From the NCBI GenBank assembly GCA_029961685.1, contig JARWKL010000003.1, positions 11,069,657-11,133,656 on the forward strand: DNA of 64,000 nt, in the 5' to 3' direction. Shown here in pieces: positions 25,474-37,400 of this stretch. Both the position numbers and the translations under genes were made by a program. The notes under the pieces are model-generated. The model was not told the DNA's origin. It saw nothing but the letters and a program-made list of their open reading frames with translations, and made no database searches. This stretch comes from Aristolochia californica (Eukaryota > Streptophyta > Magnoliopsida > Piperales > Aristolochiaceae). Position 1 is the stretch's first letter. The number at the start of each line of letters is the position of its first letter.

Positions 25474-27934
25474 TATTGAATTTCTGAAAAAGAGAAAAAC
25501 TTCACTAACTTGTTGTAATTTGAGTAAAATGAGCCTCTATTTATAATAGAAGAAACTAGTAGAATCCAACTATAATTAAACTACCCTTGTTCCAGTTACA
25601 CCCAAAGTTAAATACTAAAAGATAAATATTAGAATAATTGAACAACTGAACCTGATTAAAAGACTCATATAACTAAAATACCTTTACCCGAGACTCTTAT
25701 ATGAGACCTCCTCTTAGACTCCACCATATTAATTTTGATTTTGTGAGACTTCTAGTTGTGAGAGCCATGTAAGAGTTTTTAATACCTACACTTCAACACT
25801 CCCCCTCAAGTTTGAGTTTATAATTTTGGCATGTAGGATTCTTGAACTTCAATTTTTTTATGGTTGAAAAAAAATTCTTCATAGATGAAAAACTTCATCT
25901 TTATGCAAAGACTCCATCTTTTGTGTTCCCCCTTTCTTGAATATTTTGGTCATATAAAAATTACCACAACATGTTGAATAAAATATCTCTTTCTTGTACT
26001 TCTTTTTCTACTTTCCCCCCTCAAATTGGGGATAAAAAAAATATAGAGACCCAGGTTCAACATAACACAATATGGGAGAAGAAAAGTACTTCTAGTCGAA
26101 CGACAAAGCTCCATACTCTAAAAAAAAATGGTTATAGTGTAAAACACACTGTACTTAATTTTAAAGCCTGAAAAATGGTCCAACTTTAGGACACAACAAC
26201 GAGACTAATTTTTTAAGGGTATCTCAAACACCATTCACCTCTTGGGTGAAGAACAAAAGACTTGACTCAAGCAGGATCTTGGACACACTCCTATACCTTT
26301 TAGGTAGTGGGTCTAGGCATTGGTTTGAAGTGATAAAAACACAAGATGATAAACTGAAAAAATAATAGAGAAAAATAACTTTAACCTGAAGGAGGCGACT
26401 ATGCAACACTCATACTTCCAAAGTGACATTTAAAAAAAAAAAATAGGGGAGACTATAATGGTAGAACTTAATAAATTTGACCACAATTTTTTGGAGTTAA
26501 CTATGCATACACAACCAAATAACAAAAAAAACAAAAGTTGAAAACAATATTGAAGCAATATATTGCATAACTTGAATGAACACATCATTGAGTGATTAAG
26601 TATGACAAAAAATCTTTGATTAGAAGAAAATTTGGGCTAAAAAACTCAGATTTTAGGAGAAAAAGAAACTTAATTCACATCAATGCATGGAGACAAAATA
26701 GGAGAGAAAATAGGAAAAAAGGAAAGATTATTGGCAGAACCGACCTTTGGCACTTCTGATGTTGACATTTCCAAAAATATAGTTTAGAATCAGAAATGGT
26801 TTGTTTTTCAAGAAACTAGGCTCAAAGAGATTTAAATTGATACCTAATTTAACATAAAAATCTTCAATCTTGAATATTTTATGACCTCTTTATTTTATTA
26901 GTCTTGTAGCTTGACACTTTGTTGATTCGAATACGAATATCTCCTTAAATATAGATCAAATTGGCATAAATGTTTTTGTTTCTAAAACTATACTTCGATA
27001 CCATTCATTCAAGTATTAATTTTATTCATAAAATATACTTCTTTGAGATAAGGAATGTGTTAAATTTTGGACTCTTTAATCTGGCCGAACTGAGTAGTAC
27101 TCTTTCTTCTTTGGCCAGCATGACCATTGTCTCATCTGAGATATATCTCCCTCTAGACAACTCAGATTGAGAATTGATTGGATAAGTAAGAAAATGGACT
27201 TACAAATGTTTTATTTGATATATAAGTATCCACATAAAGTATCATTATGGATGGTTTAAAATGGCTCAAAAATTGAAGCTTTATGCTGATGATCGAACCT
27301 CTCTTGCAGTCTGACCTTTTCTACTTCAAATATCGATTTCTCTTTATAGAAAATTCTGATTGCCAAATTTATTTTTGCGTTGGAAAGTAGACTAAATTAT
27401 GTTTTTTTTAAATATATATATTAAAATAATAAAAGTTCAGTATGGAGGTACCAATGCCAAAGAAAATTACTAGTACTAAGATAGGTAAGAAAGAAAACAG
27501 ATGGAATACAAACCTAAATTACTAGAGTTGATAGATAGAAAAAAGGATCACATTATCTTTCAAAGGTTGATCGAGTCGACTCACAGAACTAGCTTTGATA
27601 CCATGTTGAATTTTTGGAAAAGATAAAAACTCCACTAACTTGTTGTAATTTGAGTACAATGAACCTCTATTTATAGAAGTAATAAAATCCAATTACAGTT
27701 AAACTACCCTTGTCCTAGTTACACCCAAAGTTAAACACTAAAGATATGTCCTAGAATAATTGAACAACTGAACATAAATAGAAGAATAACATAACTAAAA
27801 CACTTTTAACTAAGACTCTTATATGAGACCTCCTTTTGTGAGACTACTCTACTACTCCACCATATTAATTCTAGCTCAGTGAGATTTTTTGTTGTGAGAG
27901 TCATATAAGACTTTTTCATACTTGTTCTTCAACA
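25474..27934 (-). mobile_element. non-coding LTR element (family A), minus strand
   Basis: LTRs lie at 25474-25798 and 27604-27934. Read on the minus strand, the 5' LTR ends TTCAACA and is followed by TGGTATCAAAGC (primer site, plus-strand 27592-27603). CTCCCCCTCAA beside 25798 is the polypurine tract. The interior has no gag or pol. Its 25971-26171 part aligns in reverse with 60973-61185 of the copy at 60 kb. A 5-bp target duplication was not found. Confidence 0.88.
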
Positions 27935-27999
27935 ATTCCCATGCTTTAAAAATCCACATATTGTATTGGTACTAGAATGATTTATAAATTAGAAGTGTA

Positions 28000-28560
28000 C
28001 AGGAAAAAATATAAAGCATGATCGATCAACCAAGGTCGATTGATCAATCATCCACAACATGGCCAACTTGTGCTATAAAGCACGACCGATCAACCTATTT
28101 GGACTGACTGATCAATATTGTCTAGGCAAAGCAATTTCAATGTTGATTGGTCGATCAACCCTCAATGCTTGATCAATCATACAGAACTTTGCCAAGAAGG
28201 GTCACAAAACATGATCCATCATAGTAAGGTCATTGATCGATCATACTTGTTATGCACTGCTAGTGTGAATTCTAATTGATCATTCATGCCATGTACATTG
28301 ATCAATCAAATTAAAATGTCAAATGCAATGGGAAGATATTGAACGATCATACCATCGATCAATAAATCATATTCTGATAGAAAATTAGTCATTACACACA
28401 ATTGATCAATCATCCACTTTACATCGATCGATAAACGTAAACACAATTTTTTGGCAAATAAGCAAAAAATGGCTAGTTTGGCTTGGAAAACTTATAAATA
28501 CCCCACTAAACCTCCCATTGAGAAGTTAATGTGTTTTTTTATTGGCGTACCTACTTGTAT
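28000..28560. repeat. GATCAATC-word repeat (copy 2)
   Basis: Between 28020 and 28440 the words GATCGATCA, GATCAATCA and their complements recur every 20-50 bp without a strict period, as at 13.9-14.3 and 54.1-54.5 kb. An ACTTATAAATACC TATA-like site follows near 28491. Confidence 0.6.
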
Positions 28561-28868
28561 TTATTCTCAATCCTCTGAAAATGCTTCCTAAGTGCATTTT
28601 TTAGAAAGAAAGAGAGAGAGTCAAACCTTGCAAAATTCTTGCACTTCTTTCCCATTTCATCTCCATGCATACACTATTGTCGAACTCCTACACTTTACAT
28701 TGTGCATCAGATACTAGAAGTTTGGAACTCTCAAAGGAGAAGGGTATCTCTCTAATTGACAAGGGTGTACGTTTTACTTTTCTTTCTAACTTTCAATTTG
28801 AGATAGGTTCATTTAGAACCTTGTTAAATCTAGATAGAAATACTTCACCAGATTTTTTTTTTTTTTTT

Positions 28869-29155
28869 GTAATTTGAGTACTATGTGTTTCTATTTATAA
28901 TAGAAGAAACAAGTAGAATCCAATTACAATTAAACTAGTTATACCCCAAGTCTATCACTTAGTTACAAGTCCTAGCATAATTAAATAACTGGATATGAAT
29001 AGAAGATTGAAATAACTAAAACACCTTTGAACTTAAACACTTTTACGAGACATCCTCCATTAAGACTCCTGAAAGATTTTGCCATAATAATTACTTTCGT
29101 GTGAGACTTCTTTTTATGAGATCATGTAAAATTCTCCTATATTTGCTCGTCAACA
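28869..29155 (-). repeat. family A LTR fragment
   Basis: The sequence aligns with the LTR at 25490-25798, including CTATTTATAATAGAAG and the end CGTCAACA. Its outer start is replaced by a T run at about 28855. No internal sequence is attached, so it is a solo or truncated LTR. Confidence 0.75.
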
Positions 29156-29530
29156 CTTTTTTTTTTGTTCTACGCAGAGGAGGATATCACCCTTCCTTCA
29201 AACCAAGGGCATCTTCTCCCTTCTTTATTGAATAAGTAAAAATGATTAATCAATTTGTTGAATTGGGTACAATTGGACCTAGCTCCCTCTCAAGTCTAAT
29301 AATAGAAAAAATCGTCGTTTAGTTAATAAATTTTCTCTCACGATGAAATTTGGAAATAAAAACAAATAAAAATATAATTTTTTTAAAAAATATTACTAAT
29401 TTTCTTTTCTTTTTCATTTTTCACGAGTATCCAAACAAAAGATTTCTTCTATTTTCTTTCTCATTTTCGATGGATATCCACAAAATAAAAACACCTATTT
29501 ATTTATTTTCTTTTCTTTTCTTTCCTCTTC

Positions 29531-29647
29531 ATCTTTTATCTTTGTCTTGTCTTTTCTTTTGCTCTCGTCTCTTCTCGTCCGTTTCTTTACTATCGGTGTT
29601 TTTTGCTCCTAACTTCCACACACAGCCTTATGTTTCTAATCGGAGAA
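29531..29647 (+). repeat. 117-bp direct repeat, left copy, beside the viral block
   Basis: It matches 41868-41984 over 117 bp with two substitutions (positions near 29557 and 29605). Both copies are in the same orientation and lie immediately outside the viral sequence. The right copy continues into host DNA, so this is duplicated target DNA rather than virus. Confidence 0.9.
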
Positions 29648-32351
29648 GTGACTCAACAATCTCAGAAATAGGCAGTTCCAGCAGAAATTTAAATATTTTG
29701 GATAGAATTATTGGTAGACGAAGTATAGATCACCAAGACATACAGTTAGATGACATTATAGATGTTGATCAGGATATTACAGTATTTAGCAATAATCAGC
29801 TCAATTTACTTAATCCTAAGCAACTATACAGAACAAGACCTATAAATTTCCAGACCGGATTATTTAGACATTATAGAGAAATCCAGGTCAGTTGTGTCGG
29901 ACAAGATTCAGTAAATGTGAATTTAATTGCAGATCAAGCTTTTAGGGAAATAAAAAAGATCTACACTTTAATTCACCTAGGATTGATAGTCATAGGAATA
30001 AAAGGTCTAGGAAGAAAACATTTAGGTACAAAAACCTTACTTAGCATTTATGATGATAGATGGGCAGACCCCAAAAAGGCAATGTTAGGGATAACAGAAG
30101 TAGATATGAATCAGAACGGCGGAATTTTCTATTGTTCTCCAGATTTTCTGTTAGGACTACAAGATTTTAAGAAATATATTAAGATAGGAATCCAAACTAA
30201 AGGATATGAATCCTTTGTGGGTAACAATTTGTTACTATGTATAGGATTTTTAGGAAGATGTACAAGTTCCAGCACTACTAAGTTTAAAATTAAAATAGAT
30301 GATGTAGTAAATCTTATAGGTAATAAAGGAATAAAACTATTAAAACCTTTAAAATATTCCCCTGAAGATTTAGCTGGTTTAGATTGGAATTTAAAATTTA
30401 GACAAGAAAAAATCATTAGTCCAGAAGAAAGTATTATGTATACAGATACAAACGGAAATGTAAATATTAGATTCAATAGCTATGAACAGAAAAATACAGA
30501 AGACACTGAATCTATTTCTAGTGAAAATTATGATTTAGTCCACCTAGAAACAGAAATAGATGATATTATTTACCCCAAAGAATTAGGATTACAACTAGGC
30601 GAAAGAGAATTATTACATCTAGAAGAAGACTTAATAAAAAATAAAAGAATCAAAGAACAAGAATACTTATATTATGATAATGAATTAAATATCCGAATAG
30701 GAACTATGCCTCTAGAACCTTCTTTAGAAACACAAGAAGAAATTGTTAGTGTAAAAGATTACATGGACGCAGAAAGTTCAGTCAATAATCCTACCTACAC
30801 TACTTATCCTACTCCACCACCTAGAGGAGTCTTTAACTCAGGAAATATGCCTAGATTACCTTATACAGAACCAATTAATTTTGATAAAAAAGTTCATCCC
30901 AAGGGAAAAAGAAAAGAAACAGAAAGACCTATTACTTTCCAAGATAAAGGAAAAGGAAAAATACTTAATCTCTTTGCTCATGATCCTCAAGAATGGACTA
31001 CAGTGTTAGATCTATGGAAAAATCAAGTAGTTTCAGATTATATCCAACATTTCTCTTCTCAAGATGTAGAAGAAATGTATAGATACTTAGAAACCTTCTT
31101 AGGAGAAAGCGTGAAAGCTCTTTGGGAAAGCTATAAAAGATTTAATCCAGAACAATTTGGACAGTTAATGAGTTTAGGTCCTAATCCCTATAATTTTGTA
31201 AACAAAGTTTTTCAATTAGTTACAGGTGATGATCCCAACTTAGGATCCATAGCCTTGCAAAAAGACGCAGTCATCTATTTAGAACAACTTAGTCTTTACA
31301 ATTACAAGTATGTTAAAAAAATTTTACAAGATTATTTTTACTATACTTGCATTTCAGGAAATGCTTTTAATAAAGACTTAGGTATTAAACTTTTTAGAAA
31401 ATTACCTGGAGGCTTAGGAAAAGAAATTTATGAAAAATGGCAAAATATAGAAAATGCTAACCCTCACTTAGCCTATTCCATAGGACAGAGAACAAAATTT
31501 ATCATGAATATATTACAAGAAAAATGTACTGATATCCAGATCCAAAGACAACTTAAGGGAGATGATTTCGGATTTTGTAAATAGATCTATACTACCCAAG
31601 CTTATGGCCTTAAAGAATCTAGACAACGCACTAGAAGACGTAAAAAGTTTGTTAGAAAGGGCTATTTTATTCGAAGATCTAAAAGTAGGAAACCATATCT
31701 TAATAGAGAAAGACATGTTAGGCGGTTTAACCCCAAGAGAACCTATAAGAATAAACTTTCTTGTTATATCTGCGATCAGACAGAACACTTAGCTAATACA
31801 TGTCCAAAAAGACAAAACATAAACTCTAAAAGATCTACTTTAGTCGAGAATGTCCAACAAGACTTAATAGAAGTAGATGAATATATGTCAGACACAGAAT
31901 CCATCTAAAGCATAGTTAGTCTACCTACAATAACAGAAGACTCTTCAGATACTGAAGATGACCTAATTCTCGAATTAGACTCAGATGAACATTTAGACCT
32001 CATGGATACCACAACAGAATGTACTCATTCTTGGTTATGGTTCACTGGTCTAGACAGTAACCCTTGCTTTCAATGCCAATGGTATCCTAGTAAGAAGCAA
32101 CAAGCCAAATGTTCTCTCTGTTTCACAGAAGCCTGCCTTCCTTGTCTTAAACAATTAGGAATTACTCCTACCGAATCTTCTCCGTCAGATAGAATTTCTA
32201 CTACTAAGTTAGAAATCTTGGCTAGAAAAATCGAAAACTGTGAAGCTGAAATCTCTCTTCTCAAACATCGTTTAGATACCTTAGAAAAAGACTCTTATGA
32301 TGGTATTACAGTAGGCTTAGGCGACCCAGAAACCTCTCTTGTCTGTAACCA
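29648..32351 (+). pseudogene. endogenous caulimovirid, plus-strand partial copy (movement and capsid region)
   Basis: The open frame of 29350-31584 starts in host DNA and becomes viral at about codon 100. It then covers a movement protein of the 30K type (LLSIYDDRW near 30050, followed by the EVDMNQNGG and CSPDFLLGLQDF blocks) and the capsid region. A TAG at 31582 and a TAA near 31908 interrupt it where the minus-strand copy has sense codons. The viral frame also carries an altered zinc knuckle (CYICDQTEH). The copy ends abruptly at 32351, just before the protease. It includes the movement-protein N-terminal half that the minus copy lacks. The first 100 residues (Phe/Leu/Ser-rich) are an accidental host-virus fusion. 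Confidence 0.88.
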
Positions 32352-34446
32352 AGAGAGATACCATTTTCATTCAATATTTTATTTTTTTATTTCATCTTTC
32401 TTTCTATATTTCCTTTTACTTTCTATATTTCATCTTTCTTTCTACATTTCCTTTATCTTTCTAAATATCTTCGCACTTTCTATATTTCATTTTACCTTCT
32501 TTCTATATTTCATTTTAGTTTCTATATTTCATCTTTCTTTCTTTATTTCATTCTACTTTCTATATTTCATCTTTCTTTATATATTTCATTATACTTTCTA
32601 TATTTCATTTTACTTTCTTTATTTTAACCTTCTTTCTATATTTTATTTTACTTTCTATATTTCATCTTTCTTTCTAAATTTTATTTTAATTTCTATATTT
32701 AATCTTTCTTTCTGTATTTCATTTTACTTTCTATATTTCATCTTTCTTTCTATATTTTATTTTACTTTCTATTTTTCATCTTACTTTCTATTTTTCATTT
32801 TACTTTCTATATTTCAACTCCTTTCTATATTTTATTTTTCTTTCTATATTTCAATTTTCTTTCTAAATTTCACTTTACACTCTATATTTAATCTTTCCTT
32901 CTGTATTTCATTTTACTTTCTATATATCATTTTTCTTACTATATTTCATTTTACATTCTATATTTTATTTTACTTCATCATTCTTTCTGTATTTCATTTT
33001 ACTTTCTATATTTCATTTTCCTTTCTATAATTCATCTTTCTTTCTATAATTCATCTTTCTTTCCATATTTCCTTTTTCTTTCAATATTTCATTTTTTTTA
33101 TTTCATCTTTCTTTCTATATTACATTTTACTTTCTATGTTTCATCTTTCTTTATATATTTTTTTTTATTTTCTACGTTTCATATTTCTTTCTATATTACA
33201 TTTTACTTTCTTTATTTTAACCTTCTTTCTATATTTCATTTTACTTTCTATTTTTCACCTTTCTTTCTTTCATTCATTTTACTTTCTAAACATCATTTTT
33301 TTTAGTATATTTTATTTTACTTTCTATATTTCATCTTTCTTTATAAATTTCATTTTACTTTTTATATTTCATCTTTCTTACTATATTTCATTTTACTTTC
33401 TATATTTCATCTTTCTTTCTATATTTCATTTCACTTTCTATATTTCATCTTTCTTTCTATATTTCATTTTAGATCCTATATTTCATCTTTCTTTCTTTAT
33501 TTCATGTTACTTTCTATATATCGTTTCTCTTACTATATTTCATTTTCCATTCAATATTTTACTTTACGTTTTATACTTAATCATTTTTTCTGTATTTAAT
33601 TTTACTTTCTATATTTCATCTTTCTTTCATTATTTTATTTTACTTTCTATATTTCATCTCACTTTCTATATTTCATCTTACTTTCTATTTTTCATCTTGC
33701 CTTCTATTTTTTATTTTACTTTATATATTTCATCTTCTTTCTATATTTCATTTTACTTTCTATAATTCAACTTTCTTTCTATATTTTATCTTTCTTTCCA
33801 TTTTCCCTTTTTCTTTCAATATTTTAATTTTTTTTTTTTTTCTTCTTTCTTTCTACATTACATTTTACTTTCTATATTTCATCTTTCTTTAGATATTTCC
33901 TTTTACTTTCTATATTTCATATTTCATTCTATATTTCATTTTACTTTCTTTATTTTAACCTTCTTTCTATATTTTATTTTACTTTCTACATTTCATCTTT
34001 CTTTCTAAATTTTATTTTACTTTCTATATTTAATCTTTGTTTCTGTATTTCATTTTACTTTCTATATTTCATCTTTCTTTTTATATTTTATTTTACTTTC
34101 TATTTTTCATCTTACTTTCTATTTTTCATTTTACTTTCTATAATTCATCTTTCTTTCCATATTTCCAATTTCATTCAAAATTTCATTTTTTTTTATTTCA
34201 TCTTTCTTTCTGTTTTACATTTTACTTTTTATATTTCATCTTTCTTTCTACATTTCCTTCAACTTTCTAAATATCTTCGCACTTTCTATATTTCACTTTA
34301 CTTTCTATAATTCATCTTTCTTTCCATATTTCCATTTTCACTCAATATTTCATTTTTTTATTTAATCTTTCTTTCTGTTTTACATTTTACTTTCTATATT
34401 TCATCTTTCTTTCTACATTTCCTTTAAATTTCTAAATATATTCACA
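32352..34446. repeat. 19-bp T/C-rich satellite array
   Basis: About 2.1 kb of tandem units near 19 bp long, of two main types: TTTCTATATTTCATTTTAC and TTTCTATATTTCATCTTTC. There are roughly 110 units with indels. The long Phe/Ile/Ser ORFs over it (for example 33136-33765) result from the unit having few stops in one strand. Confidence 0.92.
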
Positions 34447-34477
34447 TTTAGGGTTTAGGGTTTAGGGTTTAGGGTTT
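34447..34477 (+). repeat. interstitial telomere-type repeat
   Basis: Four perfect TTTAGGG units and a partial fifth stand exactly between the satellite and the broken end of the viral reverse transcriptase. Confidence 0.95.
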
Positions 34478-37400
34478 TGTCTTACTGATTATGATTCCTT
34501 CTTGCATGAAGGTTGCTAAAACTAGCTGTAGGTGTCCTATGTGATCTTCTATTGTTTTACTAAAGACTAAGATGTCATCTATATAGACTAAGACAAAATT
34601 ATCATATTTTCTAAAAATATTATCCATCTTTCTTTGCAAGACAGCTGGTGCATTTTTTAACCCGAATGGCATGACAAGCCATTCAAAATGTCCTTCTGGA
34701 CATGTAAATGTTGTCCATTCGATACTATCTGGATGCATTTTGATCAGCCAAAAACCTGACTTACAATCAAACTTACTAAAAATCTTTTTATCTTGAATTT
34801 TGTTAATGAGTTGTGATTTGTCTGGAATATTGTAACTGTCTGTGACGGTATTATCGTTTAATCTTTTGTAATTTATCACCATTCTTGATTTGCCTCTTTT
34901 TTGCTCACTATGTTTTCTTACTATGAAGGCTGCTGATCTATGAGGACTTATAGATTTTCTTATGATTCCTAATTTTAGTAACTCATTAATATGCATTTTA
35001 AAGTCTTCTTTATCTAGGTTAGTAGCTTCTATGTTTGCTGTTTTAACAATGTAACTAGGATTTAGTAGTTCTAATCTACACTGGATATGGTTATTTTCCC
35101 AATATTTAAGGGGGTTTTCTCCGAAATATTCTAATTGATCTAATTTATCTATAATCTGTTGTAAATGGTGTTTATCTTTGTGATGAATGTTAATAATTTC
35201 TAAATATAATTTTTCTGTGTCTAAGAAAGAATAATCTAGATCAATCATTCTTTCTATCCAATCATCAAAGTCTTCATTTTCTTTCATAATTTCTTCTGGA
35301 TAAGTTTGAGGACTGGGAATAGGTTCTATGTGGGATTCAGTCTGTTCTTCCTGTATGCTTACTAGGACTAATCCGGTATGCTGTACTGCCTTTTCAAAAG
35401 TTTGTGTTTTCTGTATAGGAACATCTACGAGGTCTTCATAACATAGGAGTTTATTATCTAATTTAATTAAGTTATTTTCTAATTGTTGTTCTAAAGCTTG
35501 TATAGTAGCTGGGTTAGTTGTCTTTTTGCAGCTTCCTAAGATAGAGCACTGACAACTACTGCTATCTAAATCTATAGGGTTACTGGGGCCACCACGCTCC
35601 GCTGAAGAGGAAAGAGTAGGAGAGTAATGGGTTTGGACAGGAACTGTACTAGAATTTTTATGAAACTGAAGATAATCTCGGGAAATAGTAAGAGAGCCAT
35701 TGTTATGGAGAATGAAGTTGAGCCCTAAAATAAAATCGACTTTAAGTTTAAGGTCTCGGACCCAAGTTAAAGGTAATGGGTAAGAACCAGAAAAAGTAGA
35801 ACAGTTGGTGAAAAACTGGATCTTGCCATCATCAAAGTATTGGGTATAAGGGTTGTAGGTGTCGTCTACTTGTTGACTAAATACCTGCTTACTAGAATGT
35901 TTAAGGTATTTTCTGGGGACAAGTCTACGATGGATAATACACTTGGAACAACCAGAATCTACAAGGGCATCTAGAACAATGGAATGTTTGTCTGGGAAAG
36001 TAATCTTAGCACGGACTAGAATACTGGAAAAAGATTTGTCTTGGTTACAGACAAGAGAGGTTTCTGGGTCGCCTAAGCCTACTGTAATACCATCATAAGA
36101 GTCTTTTTCTAAGGTATCTAAACGATGTTTGAGAAGAGAGATTTCAGCTTCACAGTTTTCGATTTTTCTAGCCAAGATTTCTAACTTAGTAGTGGAAATT
36201 CTATCTGACGGAGAAGATTCGGTAGGAGTAATTCCTAATTGTTTAAGACAAGGAAGACAGGCTTCTGTGAAACAGAGAGAACATTTGGCTCGTTGCTTCT
36301 TACTAGGATACCATTGGCATTGAAAGCAAGGGTTACTGTCTAGACCAGTGAACCATAACCAAGAATGAGTACATTCTGTTGTGGTATCCATGAGGTCTAA
36401 ATGTTCATCTGAGTCTAATTCGAGAATTAGGTCATCTTCAGTATCTGAAGAGTCTTCTGTTATTGTAGGTAGACTAACTATGCTGTAGATGGATTCTGTG
36501 TCTGACATATATTCATCTACTTCTATTAAGTCTTGTTGGACATTCTCGACTAAAGTAGATCTTTTAGAGTTTATGTTTTGTCTTTTTGGACATGTATTAG
36601 CTAAGTGTTCTGTCTGACCGCAGATATAACAAGAAAGTTTATTCTTATAGGTTCTCTTGGGGTTAAACTGCCTAACATGTCTTTCTCTATTAAGATATGG
36701 TTTCCTACTTTTAGATCTTCGAATAAAATAGCCCTTTCTAACAAACTTTTTAGGTCTTCTAGTGCGTTGTCTAGATTCTTTAAGGCCATAAGCTTGGGTA
36801 GTATAGATCTGTTTACAAAATCCGAAATCATCTCCCTTAAGTTGTCCTTGGATCTGGATATCAGTACATTTTTCTTGTAATATATTCATGATAAATTTTG
36901 TTCTCTGTCCTACGGAATAGGCTAAGTGAGGGTTAGCATTTTCTATATTTTGCCATTTTTCATAAATTTCTTTTCCTAAGGCTCCAGGTAATTTTCTAAA
37001 AAGTTTAATACCTAAGTCTTTATTAAAAGCATTTCCTGAAATGCAAGTATAGTAAAAATAATCATGTATAAATTTTTTAACATACTTGTAATTGTAAAGA
37101 CTAAGTTGTTCTAAATAGATGACTGCGTCTTTTTGCAAGGCTATGGATCCTAAGTTGGGATCATCACCTGTAACTAATTGAAAAACTTTGTTTACAAAAT
37201 TATAGGGATTAGGACCTAAACTCATTAACTGTCCAAATTGTTCTGGATTAAATCTTTTATAGCTTTCCCAAAGAGCCTTCACGTTTTCTCCTAAGAAGGT
37301 TTCTAAGTATCTATACATTTCTTCTACATCTTGAGAAGAGAAATGTTGGATATAATCTGAAACTACTTGATTTTTCCATAGATCTAACATTGTAGTCCAT

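Noticed and set aside
25971..26171. 66-codon ORF shared with 60973-61185 as a conserved protein of the LTR family
   Set aside because: It runs opposite to the element, the frames differ by indels, and similarity is at the DNA level only.
32352..34270. Long Phe/Ile/Ser ORFs (342, 209 and 77 codons) as membrane proteins
   Set aside because: They follow the 19-bp satellite, whose unit lacks stops in that strand; residue pattern is the translated repeat.
34447..34477. Chromosome end
   Set aside because: Only four units, with kilobases of sequence on both sides; it is interstitial.
36129..36880. Plus-strand ORFs inside the minus viral copy (36129-36323, 36605-36880)
   Set aside because: They are antisense shadows; the same shadows occur opposite the plus copy at 32070-32264 and 31513-31788.
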